DNA of 64,000 nucleotides from Agrobacterium tumefaciens (GCF_000834635.1 NZ_JXQV01000054.1:1-64000), one strand, 5' to 3'; positions 48,017 through 57,392 are shown, counted from the first letter of the stretch. Program-made: numbers and translations. Notes: a model not told the origin generated them from the letters alone.

Positions 48017-51000
48017 TCAGGCGATCAGCCCGGCATCCACCGTCAAGTCGTTCTGAACCACAGTATTGATCATCGCGATTGCCTGGCTCTGGGTCATCGC
48101 GGTCGCTGTTCCGAAAACCACATAGGTCTGGTGCGTACTTCCGGTGAAAACGCCCGCCCAATGGGCGACGCCGCCAATGTTGAGGTTACCTGTCAGGCCG
48201 GGGGAATTGTTCCAGCTATTCAGGACGATATCTTCTCCGGACTGGTAGTCGCGAATGATGTTGGTTCCGCCCAGAATGCGGAATGTGTCCATGCCTGCGA
48301 CGCCACCATCTTCGAAGCCATCGCCCCACAGGCTGTTCTGGCCAGAAGCCGCACCCGTGCCTGTCGCCGAGATGATGTCGTTGCCGCTGCCACCGCGAAC
48401 AATGTCGTTACCTGCGCCGGTAATCAGCTTGTTCGCGCCTGCGCTGCCGATAAGTTGATCGTTAAACGCCGAGCCTGTAACGCTTTCGATGCCGGTGAGC
48501 TGGTCCCCTTGGGCATGCCCACCTAGACCTGTCCCGACGCCGGACGCGCTAAGCTGTATGCTGACCGCCGATGTCGATGCGGAATAGTCTGCCATATCGA
48601 CACCCGCCCCGCCGATCAGAGTGTCTGCTCCTGCAAATCCGATCAACACGTCATCGCCGTTGCCGCCGTTCAAAATGTTCGCGAGTTCTGTTCCTTCCAG
48701 TCGATCGTTGAAGTTAGATCCGATCACATTTTCGATCTGCGCCAGAACGTCACCGTCTGCGTGTCCGCCCTGACTGAAGCTTAGACCCGTCGTTCCACTG
48801 AACAAACGTGCCAGAACCGCACCTGTAGAAGCGGAATAATCAACCGTGTCGACACCATCACCGCCCAGGACCACTTCTGAAACGCCGCCTGCCGCCGTGC
48901 CGCCGAGCCCTGTTCGGAACGTATCGTCGCCAGCCCCGCCTTCAAGTCGGTTGGCGGTAGAATTGCCGACAAGAAGATCACCGAAAGCGGAGCCGATCAG
49001 GTTCTCGATCGTACTCAGTTGGTCACCTTCCGCATGCCCACCCAACCCGGTTCCAAACCCAGTGTCTGCAAGCGTTATGGACACCCCAGCGGTCGAAGCG
49101 GAGTAGGTCGCGGTATCGGTGCCTGCGCCACCGATCAGCACATCGGCACCGGCAAAACCTTGAAGCAGGTCATTTCCTCCTGCGCCATCGAGACGATTTG
49201 CAATTTCGCTACCATAGAGTTGGTCACCAAGGCCACCTCCGATGACGTTCTCCACGAGAAGCAGAAGGTCTCCATCCGCCTCGCCACCCTGGCTTACGGA
49301 AATAGAGCCTGACGTTGTGTTGAAAAGCTGCGCAAACACCGCACCTGTGGATTGCGAATAGTCAATCGTATCGACCCCGGCTCCACCAATGACAACTTCA
49401 AAGACCCCGGTATTTGCGGACCCTCCCAGGCCGGTTTGAAACATGTCATCGCCTGCGCCACCCTCAAGACGATTGACCTGGCTGTTTCCGTGGAGACTAT
49501 CGGCGTGGTCTGACCCGATAAGATTTTCCATCGAAGACAGGATGTCCCCGGCAGCATCGCCACCCACGCCCGTGGCACCGCCGGTCGCATCAAGCATGAT
49601 GGTCACGCCGGAGCCAGAGGACGAATATTCTGCGGTATCGGAGCCGGTGCCGCCGATGATGATGTCGGCGCCAGCGCCGCCCATCAATATGTCGTTCAAC
49701 CCACCGCCGGTCAGGACATCAACAAGGGAGGAGCCGATAATCCGCTCGATCAGGATAAGCTGGTCGCCCTCGGCATCGCCACCCGCGCCTGTTCCCACCG
49801 CAGTCGGATCCGCGGCGGATGCGTTGAGCGTGATGGTCACGGCCGCCGCAGAGGCGGAATAATCTGCGGTATCCACTCCGCCTTGGCCTACCAGTTGGTC
49901 GGCGCCGCCGCCACCGGTGAGCACATTGTTGGCGGCGTCGCCGATGATGATGTCGTTGGAGCCTGACCCCTTGACGTTTTCCACATTGAGAAAAGTGGTG
50001 CCAGCCGCCGCACCTGAAACGCTGTGGTCTCCCAGATTAATACCGAGGGCTCCGCCTTTGGAAAAGTCGAGCGTGTCCAATCCCGCGCCGCCGTCGACGC
50101 TGTTGGTACCGGCGCCCGGCCGAAGAAGGTCATCCCCATCGCCGCCAGTGAGTGTGTCGTTACCATCGCCACCGTCAAGTTCGTCGTCTCCGGAGCCTCC
50201 GTACAGGGTGTCGTCACCCGCGCTTGCAAGCAGTCTGTCGTCACCGGCGCCACCGTCCAACACGTCATGCCCATCACCGGCGTTCATTGTGTCGGAACCA
50301 TCACCACCCATGAGAACATCATTGCCGATCGATGCGTCCATGAAATCGTCGCCAGCACCGCCGAGCAGGATATCATTACCAAGGCTGCCGACGAGCGTAT
50401 CGTTACCGTCACCTCCATCAAGAAGGTCATCACCATCGCTGCCGTTCAGGAAATCGTCGCCGGTTCCCCCATACATGGTGTCGTTTCCGAATCCACCATT
50501 CAGCGTGTCTTTTCCGGCACCCCCATAAAGCGTGTCGTTCCCGAACCCGCCATCCAACAGATCGTCGGCTCCGACTGCCGACTCATTGACACCATCGGCA
50601 ATTCCATCGGCATCCTCATCGTCAGGGACGCCGTTCATGTCGGTATCTGTCATCCCATCACCGATCAGCACGTCATCGCCGTCCATGCCTCGCAAAATAT
50701 CCTCGCCGCCATTGCCCACGAGGAGATTGTTGAGAAGGTTGCCGGTTAGGCGGTCGTCGAAGGCGGAGCCCAGGATGTTTTCAATACCGCTGATCGTGTC
50801 ACCGGTTGCATGCCCACCCGTGCCGCGCGACGTTTTATTAGGGTCGCTGGGCAACGAAAGAGTGATGCCGGCATTCGAGGTCGAATAGTCGGCAGTGTCG
50901 ATGCCTGCACCACCGTTCAGTGTGTCGCTACCGGCGCCACCCCGTAAGATATCATTTCCGGCATTGCCGTTGAGAATGTCCGTGCCATCACCGCCGTCCA

Positions 51001-51358
51001 GAATGTCATTTGATCCGCCCGCATTCAGCGTGTCGTTACCAAGCCCACCATCAAGGTAGTCATTACCGGTGCTGGTGGCGGAAACGGTAATGGTATCGTT
51101 TCCCGCCAATCCTTCGATCCGGAAGCTTCCGTTGGCGTTATGGGTGTAGACATTGTTGGCGCTGGTTAGTTGAACCGTTGCATAGCTCGGTGCTGCCAAA
51201 AGCCCGACTGCTGTCGCGTTTGCAACACCGGACTGCTTCGCCATGGTCGGCAGTTCAGTCTGCGACATTGATGCAAGATTCGTATCCAGAGGGGCTGACG
51301 CGGAGAGGGAACTTGCGTTCGAACTTGCCTTGTTTGTCCTGACGGTCGTGCGGGCCAT
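48017..51358 (-). CDS. Large secreted RTX calcium-binding protein
   Basis: 1113 residues from ATG 51356-51358, chosen because GAGGAG precedes it by a few bases. Short Ser/Ala/Thr-rich N-terminus, then many GGxGxDxLxGG nonapeptides in blocks (for example LDGGDGNDTLVGSLGNDILL) that form calcium-bound beta-rolls. Larger repeats alternate with these: ADYSAS, GVSITL, GTGLGGHAEGDQLSTIENLI, GSAFGDLLVG. No enzyme domain seen. The C-terminal end, NTVVQNDLTVDAGLIA, with hydrophobic residues last, resembles a type I secretion signal. Likely the main substrate of the adjacent transporter. Surface or matrix role inferred. Confidence 0.9.
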   Translation of the reverse strand: MARTTVRTNKASSNASSLSASAPLDTNLASMSQTELPTMAKQSGVANATAVGLLAAPSYATVQLTSANNVYTHNANGSFRIEGLAGNDTITVSATSTGNDYLDGGLGNDTLNAGGSNDILDGGDGTDILNGNAGNDILRGGAGSDTLNGGAGIDTADYSTSNAGITLSLPSDPNKTSRGTGGHATGDTISGIENILGSAFDDRLTGNLLNNLLVGNGGEDILRGMDGDDVLIGDGMTDTDMNGVPDDEDADGIADGVNESAVGADDLLDGGFGNDTLYGGAGKDTLNGGFGNDTMYGGTGDDFLNGSDGDDLLDGGDGNDTLVGSLGNDILLGGAGDDFMDASIGNDVLMGGDGSDTMNAGDGHDVLDGGAGDDRLLASAGDDTLYGGSGDDELDGGDGNDTLTGGDGDDLLRPGAGTNSVDGGAGLDTLDFSKGGALGINLGDHSVSGAAAGTTFLNVENVKGSGSNDIIIGDAANNVLTGGGGADQLVGQGGVDTADYSASAAAVTITLNASAADPTAVGTGAGGDAEGDQLILIERIIGSSLVDVLTGGGLNDILMGGAGADIIIGGTGSDTAEYSSSGSGVTIMLDATGGATGVGGDAAGDILSSMENLIGSDHADSLHGNSQVNRLEGGAGDDMFQTGLGGSANTGVFEVVIGGAGVDTIDYSQSTGAVFAQLFNTTSGSISVSQGGEADGDLLLLVENVIGGGLGDQLYGSEIANRLDGAGGNDLLQGFAGADVLIGGAGTDTATYSASTAGVSITLADTGFGTGLGGHAEGDQLSTIENLIGSAFGDLLVGNSTANRLEGGAGDDTFRTGLGGTAAGGVSEVVLGGDGVDTVDYSASTGAVLARLFSGTTGLSFSQGGHADGDVLAQIENVIGSNFNDRLEGTELANILNGGNGDDVLIGFAGADTLIGGAGVDMADYSASTSAVSIQLSASGVGTGLGGHAQGDQLTGIESVTGSAFNDQLIGSAGANKLITGAGNDIVRGGSGNDIISATGTGAASGQNSLWGDGFEDGGVAGMDTFRILGGTNIIRDYQSGEDIVLNSWNNSPGLTGNLNIGGVAHWAGVFTGSTHQTYVVFGTATAMTQSQAIAMINTVVQNDLTVDAGLIA

Positions 51359-51508
51359 AATTCTCTCCTCAAGCCAACCCAAGCTGTAATGGGTGGTGAT
51401 ATGGCGAAGTTAAATTGAACGGGGAATTGCGCCTATTGCGCATTGGTAGCGCAATCTTGCGATGTAGCCCGGCACATAAAGGTGACGATGACAAGATCCG
51501 GAAGGCAT

Positions 51509-51575
51509 GAGAAGGGCTTTGGGGGCCGCCCTTCTCACGACGAACCCGCAGAAGTTTTGACCAAACTTCCGCGGG
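51509..51575 (-). terminator. Two hairpins between the small acidic gene and the RTX gene
   Basis: Hairpin one: GAGAAGGGC (51509-51517) pairs with GCCCTTCTC (51528-51536). Hairpin two: CCCGC-A-GAAGTTT pairs with AAACTTC-C-GCGGG across 51545-51575 with one mismatch. Neither has a T tract on the minus strand. They may act as a partial terminator or as an RNA stabiliser, letting the upstream small gene be expressed more than the RTX gene. Confidence 0.5.
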
Positions 51576-51582
51576 CATCGTC

Positions 51583-51870
51583 TTAGGCGGCTGCGGCGTA
51601 GCCGGTCGCCGTAATGCTCGACCATTCGCCTTCCTGGACGGCCACGACGAGGTTCAGGTCGACTGACGTGTTGTCGCCATAGGCTTGGACGTCGATAGCA
51701 AAGCTGGCTTCGTTACCATCAATATTCACATCGACGCAAATGTCTTTCTCGACATCCAGTGTCACGAAGACTTCCGAGCTGAGGTCGAATTCAACATCGA
51801 TAACCGAGTCGTAGTCGTAGCTGGCGTCGAGATCAACGTTGTCCCAATTACCGTAGTTATTTCCAGTCAT
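51583..51870 (-). CDS. Small acidic protein of the RTX locus
   Basis: 95 residues, very acidic: MTGNNYGNWDNVDLDASYDY, VIDVEFDLSSEVFVTLDV, then ASFAIDVQAYGDNTSVDLNL and a final SSITATGYAAAA. No signal peptide and no RTX nonapeptides. It has no family I recognise, but the AYGDNTSV segment recurs in the two proteins encoded just upstream. GGGAG lies seven bases before the ATG. The Ala-rich, negatively charged tail resembles a type I signal, so it may itself be exported. Alternating hydrophobic/polar stretches suggest a beta fold. Confidence 0.7.
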   Translation of the reverse strand: MTGNNYGNWDNVDLDASYDYDSVIDVEFDLSSEVFVTLDVEKDICVDVNIDGNEASFAIDVQAYGDNTSVDLNLVVAVQEGEWSSITATGYAAAA

Positions 51871-51891
51871 AGTCAGTCTCCCTATTAGGAT

Positions 51892-51903
51892 TGATATATA
51901 TCA
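51892..51903. promoter_or_regulatory. Palindrome upstream of the small acidic gene
   Basis: TGATATATATCA, a perfect 12-base palindrome about 22 bases before the start codon, in a markedly A/T-rich spacer (51890-52070). It could be an operator or part of the promoter. No matching site was found upstream of the other genes of the locus. Confidence 0.3.
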
Positions 51904-52072
51904 GCTCCTGCTGACAAGTAAAAGACTATGAAACCTTTCTTATATATACAAATGATAACAGGGATTAATATCCAAAGGGCGTATAGATACGAAAAAATAC
52001 AATTTAAAAAGCGACGTACTACTTATTGTCTACTTTAAAAAACAAAACTTATATATTTACCGATTTAATTTT

Positions 52073-52789
52073 TCATCCTATTTCGAGCAAAATCAATAGA
52101 ATGACATTCGACATCGTGTGTTCCATGACGAGGCTATCAATGACCAGGCCCACTGTGGTGTTTTCGCCATAAGCGGTAACAGTGAAATCGAAAAATGTCA
52201 TATTGCCGTCGAGACCGACTGGATCATCGTCAACATCGTGACCGAAAAAGGCTAAATTGTCGTCTGCTGGACCGGGGCTTTCGCCCGACCCCGGAATGAC
52301 GAGGTCGGACTCGTCCGCATCGGAATGTTCCACTGAGCCGGTGAAATCAGTGACAACGAAAGAGAAACGGGAATATGAGCTTGAGGTCGTCGTATCAATT
52401 TCGACCTCGGTACGACTGACGATCCCGGATATTGAAAGATACGAACCGCTTCCGTCAAAGACGACATCGATATAGGTAGTGGCCAGTGCGAAATCGCCAT
52501 CGGAATGCGCCGCGGCATAGGCTTCGATGTTTGCATGAGTTGATGTCACGCAAGATCCGGCCGTAGCGGTCACCAATCCAGTAAGCTGAGCCGTTGTGTT
52601 GGTGCCGAGCGCCGTCGTGTCGGCTGTGGCGGAGAGCCCGACATTCTCATTTATCTGGGAAGAGAGCTGCCCCATGGCAGCATCGGTGCTGATGCTCTGT
52701 TCGAAAATCTCCAGCGGTTGCTCCGCGTCAGGATCGCCGGATAAGATGCTCAGATGGGAGCCGATCGAAGAAGAATACGTCACAGGCAT
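52073..52789 (-). CDS. Hypothetical protein sharing the GENTTV motif
   Basis: 238 residues from ATG 52787-52789 (MPVTYSSSIGSHLSILSGDP); GAAAGGTG precedes it. Ser/Thr/Asp-rich with no membrane segment until the hydrophobic end VILLILLEIG. Two places recall its neighbours: LSATADTTALGTNTTAQLTG near residue 50 and FDFTVTAYGENTTVGLVIDS near the end. The acidic DDD stretches (FGHDVDDDPVGLDG) suggest calcium binding. Genes on either side encode RTX-type secreted proteins, so secretion is likely but not shown. Confidence 0.6.
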   Translation of the reverse strand: MPVTYSSSIGSHLSILSGDPDAEQPLEIFEQSISTDAAMGQLSSQINENVGLSATADTTALGTNTTAQLTGLVTATAGSCVTSTHANIEAYAAAHSDGDFALATTYIDVVFDGSGSYLSISGIVSRTEVEIDTTTSSSYSRFSFVVTDFTGSVEHSDADESDLVIPGSGESPGPADDNLAFFGHDVDDDPVGLDGNMTFFDFTVTAYGENTTVGLVIDSLVMEHTMSNVILLILLEIG

Positions 52790-53001
52790 AAACAGCACCT
52801 TTCACGATGGGAGAAGGTGCATATTACGCGAGTGCAAGCGACACAGCAGGCGCTCAATGAGTGATACACCTGATGAGGCATGACGGGGGTGCATCCCCAA
52901 ACCATTGAGCACCATCGCCCTAGGACTTGGAAACGCGCCCGAAAGGCCATGTGTCTGCTCAAAAGGTGGCATTGCCTCTGCCGGAACCTAACTGGAAGCG
53001 G

Positions 53002-54438
53002 TCAGTCGAGCGTTGCCAGCAAATGACCGAAGGTGAAATTTGCCTCAGCCTGGTCTAGCACCGCATTCGACCCCTCATGGAATATCGCCTGATACAGCCA
53101 GGACACATCCGCTAGCGAAATTCCGACAGATTTTGAGAATGCGATAATTCCCGAATTGACCTTGAAAAACTCGTCTAGCAGCAGTGTGGAGGCGGAGGCG
53201 CCTGATCCAAATTTAATCTCAAGATCATCCAAATCACAGCTCGATCTATGCATAGAGACAAGGCAGGATTCCGTTTCGCCATCCAAGACGAGACGGTCCC
53301 CATCGCGCACCGAGAAATCCAAGATGACATCATCATCGAAGCGGTCAACAATCTGATAGAAGTCGGCGCCAGCACCTCCGGTATAGGTGTCGTCGTCATC
53401 GCCCCTAGGCGCACCTAATCGAAATACATCGCTGCCATCGTTTCCAAACAGACGGTCCCGTCCTTCACCACCCCACAGCACGTCGTTGCCAACCCCGCCA
53501 CGCAACACGTCGCCCCCTTCCTCGCCCAGCAACAAATCGTCACCAGCACCACCGTCCAATTCGTCCTTGTCATCACCACCGAAGATCCAGTCGTTACCGT
53601 CTCCACCGGTTATCGTATCGTCGTCGTTACCGCCAAATATGGTGTCACTGCCAGAACCGCCCGTCAGCTTGTCGCTACCGCGGTCACCAAACAGCCAATC
53701 ATCACCGTTTAAGCCGTTGATAGTATCATCACCTCGCCCACCATAAATGAGATCTGTGCCTCTCGTCCCATCGATTTTTTCATCTCGTTTCGTGCCCTCG
53801 AAAAGGAGGTAGGTCGAGGTGCTAGATGCGGCGACAACTGCCGAGACCGTTGACGAGGCAAAGCCGATGTCCATGGCCGTGGCATCCGCGTTTACAGTGA
53901 CAGATGTATTGTCCCCACGCGCATCGGCATTGACCTTAAACTCTGCGACGTTGCCGTCAGAAGCAGGTCTGGATGTGTTGGCCTTCACGTCATTCGCAGA
54001 CTGGACGCCGCCCACGCACCCCGGCAGATCAAACTTGAGATTGATTCCCGCAAAGGAAGTTGTTGTCGTCATAACCGCGCCGGTATCACTGACTGTATCG
54101 ATTGAAGAGACATAGCCGATATCTGCACCGATCATCCCGACATTGGTCACGGTCGACGCATATGCGCCCTCCCCGGAGGCGCTGGCAGCGGTGCTCACGC
54201 TGCCATAGGCGTAGCTTGCGAGCCCGCGGTCAATGGTATGTATGTCCATAGTCGTCGTGGCGCGGGTCGCAACGCCAAATGCGTCGGCAGCGGTAGATAC
54301 CGAGACGGCTATGCCACCGGTCGCGGTCTGCGTCGTTGGCTTGATATCGGGATGCCCACAATCTCCGCGCCCGTTTCCTCCTCGGTGTTCGCAGTGGCGG
54401 GCCTCAGGCTGTTTTTGGGCATTTTGTGAAAAATACAT
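53002..54438 (-). CDS. Second RTX calcium-binding protein
   Basis: 478 residues from ATG 54436-54438 (GGGAG upstream). N-terminal about 220 residues are Ala/Ser/Thr-rich with a loose repeat (FGVATRATTTMDIHTIDRG, ASGEGAYASTVTNVGMIGAD, ARGDNTSVTVNADATAMDIG). Next, an RTX block about 230-350 (LIYGGRGDDTINGLNGDDWL, and so on), then a C-terminal folded region (ILDFSVRDGDRLVLDGE) ending FGHLLATLD, a hydrophobic-acidic type I signal-like tail. Exported by the neighbouring transporter in all likelihood. The N-terminal repeat domain is unassigned. Confidence 0.8.
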   Translation of the reverse strand: MYFSQNAQKQPEARHCEHRGGNGRGDCGHPDIKPTTQTATGGIAVSVSTAADAFGVATRATTTMDIHTIDRGLASYAYGSVSTAASASGEGAYASTVTNVGMIGADIGYVSSIDTVSDTGAVMTTTTSFAGINLKFDLPGCVGGVQSANDVKANTSRPASDGNVAEFKVNADARGDNTSVTVNADATAMDIGFASSTVSAVVAASSTSTYLLFEGTKRDEKIDGTRGTDLIYGGRGDDTINGLNGDDWLFGDRGSDKLTGGSGSDTIFGGNDDDTITGGDGNDWIFGGDDKDELDGGAGDDLLLGEEGGDVLRGGVGNDVLWGGEGRDRLFGNDGSDVFRLGAPRGDDDDTYTGGAGADFYQIVDRFDDDVILDFSVRDGDRLVLDGETESCLVSMHRSSCDLDDLEIKFGSGASASTLLLDEFFKVNSGIIAFSKSVGISLADVSWLYQAIFHEGSNAVLDQAEANFTFGHLLATLD

Positions 54439-54474
54439 GATTCCCTGTCTCCCGCCATTGATTGCTTCAAGCAT

Positions 54475-54803
54475 AAGTCACAATAGAGCGGAGACCAGTG
54501 GCGCATAGTTATATACACCTACCGGAGATAATACCCACAAAGGCGCTAAACCTTTTAGTAAGAAAATATTTTGCGCCCATCGTCACAGTTACGCAACCTG
54601 CACAAGTCGAAAAACCATGACTACAACGCTGCTGGTAACATGCAAGGTGCCGAATAGAGTCGTTCTGTGTGTGGATATGTGTTCGCGCGTGGGAAGCTGA
54701 TACTAAATCCTTTTGTGGCAGCGACTTAAGGAAGTATTTCACTCGTTGGCGTGGCCGCCTCCGTCGCTTTTGCTCTTGTTAAGCGTGGACCCTGTAGCCG
54801 CTT
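54475..54803. other. Spacer between second RTX gene and regulator
   Basis: About 330 bases. The second RTX gene needs a promoter here or shares the regulator's transcript. I see no coding-like frame, and specifically no remnant of the DNA-binding domain that the regulator upstream lacks. Confidence 0.4.
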
Positions 54804-55274
54804 TTATTCCGGCTCGTCTAGCCAGGGTTGTGCCAGCGGTGAATGAAAACGCGGCTGTAGCGCCGAAGAAGGAAAGAAATCACCACCCGAAAGGATAAAG
54901 GTGAGAGTCTTGCGCGCCAGTTCCGCAGTCAAAACTGTGGGGAGGAATCCACGGATCCCAAGTATCATGGCGGCGGCGATTTCGGCTGGATCATCCCGGT
55001 CTGAAATAACAACTGCGGCAGGCCCCCCGGCCAGAACATGGGTTAGCTCTCCACGCAATCGAAGTTCAGTAACCGACATGTTTCCGGCGCTGATCACAAT
55101 CATGGCAATCTCTCGCGCTGGCGAGGTCTTTGTGCCAAAAGCGTGGCATACGACATCGAGATTGTGGTCAGACGCCCAGCCGGAAAAAAGCGCGGCGTAT
55201 GCTTCCCGCCGAAGAGGCTTTTCGTCAACTATAACCATGACTAGATTATCGGTATGGGAACTCATGGGTGACAT
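54804..55274 (-). CDS. Stand-alone receiver-like protein lacking the phosphoacceptor Asp
   Basis: 156 residues. It is a paralogue of the N-terminal domain of the LuxR protein at 56009-56761: VISDRDDPAEIAAAMILGIR, GFLPTVLTAELARKTLTFIL and SGGDFFPSSAL match ISDRADPEEAIAAAERGF, FLPTALPLEIVKQALTFIL and GGGTYFPREAL. Where receivers have the phosphorylated Asp at the end of strand 3, this one reads IVISAGN. The protein stops before any HTH. It may heterodimerise with its partner. Same strand as the RTX genes. Confidence 0.7.
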   Translation of the reverse strand: MSPMSSHTDNLVMVIVDEKPLRREAYAALFSGWASDHNLDVVCHAFGTKTSPAREIAMIVISAGNMSVTELRLRGELTHVLAGGPAAVVISDRDDPAEIAAAMILGIRGFLPTVLTAELARKTLTFILSGGDFFPSSALQPRFHSPLAQPWLDEPE

Positions 55275-56008
55275 CCGAATCGTTTAGAGATCGCTACTAC
55301 TCCGCAGCCATCGGCAAGACGTTAGCTCAACTTAAAGAATGCTGCCTGTTAGCAGAAGGCTGATACGACTTGCGTGTAGTCCTGCACCCCATGTCCGTCT
55401 CAAGATATTTTACCGCATTCCAATTTTGGTAATCGAATTGACCCACAAGCTCCACACGAAGTGAATGTGTTTTTACTTGTCTTTTTTTTGCTTTTACATT
55501 TATTCGTCTATCCCTAATTCATCCTCGGGTGCGGGGACGTGCCCCATCGATGAATCGAGTGCAAGTATCGAAAATATATAGGAAAAATAAATTTCGATTA
55601 GGGAGACGAATCAAAAATACGCTGGGCCATATCAATACATCGCTCTTTTAGCATCGATCGGCATCACCAACTTGGATAAAAGATGCTAGTATCAGCGAGC
55701 GAACTACAGAAAGCTGTTGCAACCAATTTGACTCGCGGCAATATCTAAAGTAATAGATGACAAATATGCATTACTTTTAAGTGAGCATTCGAGCCGACGC
55801 CGTTCGTATAGTAGAGAGCCCTAGCGGGTACTCATATTGGGCAACACTGTTCAATATCAAAGTGCTGTATATCAAAAGGCTTACTCGTCACAAGCGGGTT
55901 TTGTGAAAACTAGCATAGCATTTACCATGAGGTGATGACCGGGTCCGGGGGGGCCTGAGTCAGATTTTAAAGTTCGTCGATTAAGCGCGAGGGGAGGCAG
56001 TAAGCACC
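55275..56008. other. Long A/T-rich divergent spacer (about 730 bases)
   Basis: Lies between the two divergent regulator genes. Rich in short A/T runs (for example 55490-55500 and 55570-55600). GAGGGGAGG before 56009 is a strong ribosome-binding site for the LuxR gene. No coding-like frame or known RNA was recognised. The unusual length suggests several promoters or regulator sites, or an unrecognised small RNA. Confidence 0.45.
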
Positions 56009-56761
56009 ATGGCTAGTCACGGGACTATTTTCTTGGTTGATCCACTGGAGATGAGGCGCGAATGCTTGAGTTCGGCGCTTTGCCCGTGGGCTACGTCTCT
56101 GACTCTGGATCTTGTGGCGACAGGAGATATGATTTCTTTACCGCTAGGCAATTGCAGTGAGATTGTTCTTTTGATTATCAACCTGGGGGGAACCAGCGTA
56201 GACAGCCTCGAGGCAGATAGTGCATTATTTTGCACCAAAGCATTGCACGAAGCACGTTATGCCCTTATTTCAGATCGCGCAGATCCAGAAGAGGCAATTG
56301 CCGCCGCCGAGCGTGGCTTCCAGGCATTTCTTCCCACTGCACTACCACTTGAAATCGTCAAGCAAGCTTTGACTTTCATCTTGGGCGGAGGGACATACTT
56401 CCCAAGAGAAGCACTATTGGCCAACCACTCCCCAACTGTAGGAAGAGGTAGCAGCACCAATCTGAAAGGGTTGTCGCCGCAAGGTTTAACGGGGCGCCAG
56501 AATGAGGTTCTTGAACGGCTCCGGTTCGGTAAATCTAATAAGCACATTGCGCGCGAACTAAATATGCAGGAAGCTACCGTCAAGGTTCACGTTCGTCAGA
56601 TCATGCGTAAACTGGGAGCTTCAAACCGCACCCAGGCTGCTTTACTCGCGCAAATTTCGACGACCAAGGCAACTGTCGAGATACCCCAAAATGGGGCAGT
56701 CTGTATTCCGCCGATGATCAACGGTACATCCGCGACTAGGACCGTGAACGTCTCGGTGTAA
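56009..56761 (+). CDS. LuxR-family regulator with atypical receiver domain
   Basis: 250 residues. N-terminal receiver-like part (GTIFLVDPLEMRRECLSSAL) in which strand 3 reads LLIINLGG, without the phosphoacceptor Asp; only one acidic residue of the usual pair is near the start. C-terminal LuxR helix-turn-helix LTGRQNEVLERLRFGKSNKH then IARELNMQEATVKVHVRQIM. Phosphorylation-independent control is likely. It is divergent from the receiver-only paralogue and next to the RTX secretion operon, which is the obvious target. Confidence 0.8.
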   Translation: MASHGTIFLVDPLEMRRECLSSALCPWATSLTLDLVATGDMISLPLGNCSEIVLLIINLGGTSVDSLEADSALFCTKALHEARYALISDRADPEEAIAAAERGFQAFLPTALPLEIVKQALTFILGGGTYFPREALLANHSPTVGRGSSTNLKGLSPQGLTGRQNEVLERLRFGKSNKHIARELNMQEATVKVHVRQIMRKLGASNRTQAALLAQISTTKATVEIPQNGAVCIPPMINGTSATRTVNVSV

Positions 56762-57001
56762 CTGCTGTGTTCTGTGAAGTTAAGCAACAAGCACGCGTAC
56801 CACGCACGAATAACGATCGTCCCTTAACCGAGACCGAGCCGCATATCCCGTTAGGTAGTTTCCGAGGCTATTAGTTTTGGTCGGCACGCTTATGGTGAAG
56901 TCCAATACGGCGGCACCGAACCCACGCTCCAGCAACCGCCTGCACCCCAGTGGCCGTCGTGGCTCGGTGCTGTTGCCGCCTCTCTATAATGGAGCTTGCC
57001 A

Positions 57002-57392
57002 ATGCCCGTCAGGGAAATGACCGACCACGAATGCATGGATTGCCTGTCGAAGGGACACTTTGGGCATCTTGCCTGCTCAAAAGACGGCCATCCCTACATC
57101 GTGCCTGTCACTACGCCTATGGCATCGACCGGATGTACGTCTTCTCGATGCCGGGTCAGAAAATCGACTGGCTGAGATCAAACCCACACGCTTGCCTTCA
57201 AATGGAAGAGCACTCGGACCACGGGCTCTGGAAGAGCGTGCTGGTGCAGGGTCAGTATCACGAGCTGCCCGACACCTCACAACACCACAATGAACGTATC
57301 CACGCCTGGGACCTGCTTCAGGAGTGAGACCTGTGGTGGGAGCCGGCATCCCAAAAGCCAGAAGACAAGGCGCTGACAAAATCGGAGTCGAT
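57002..57392 (+). pseudogene. Broken pyridoxamine-phosphate-oxidase family gene
   Basis: ATG 57002 reads MPVREMTDHECMDCLSKGHF, GHLACSKDGHPYIVPVTT and then leaves frame. The continuation one frame over is CHYAYGIDRMYVFSMPGQKI, DWLRSNPHACLQMEEHSDHG, LWKSVLVQGQYHELPD, to LLQE and a stop (57326-57328), after which DLWWEPASQKPEDKALTKSE follows in frame. So one frameshift near 57105 and one in-frame stop. The parent is the flavin-nucleotide-binding PPOX type often placed beside universal-stress genes. Confidence 0.7.

Noticed and set aside
49443-50888. Long plus-strand frames opposite the RTX gene
   Set aside because: Serine/proline-rich text caused by the repeated GGxGxD codons on the other strand; mirror artefacts.
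48017-51358. RTX tandem repeats as a possible CRISPR-like array
   Set aside because: The periodicity is the nine-residue RTX motif in a coding frame, with no spacer structure.
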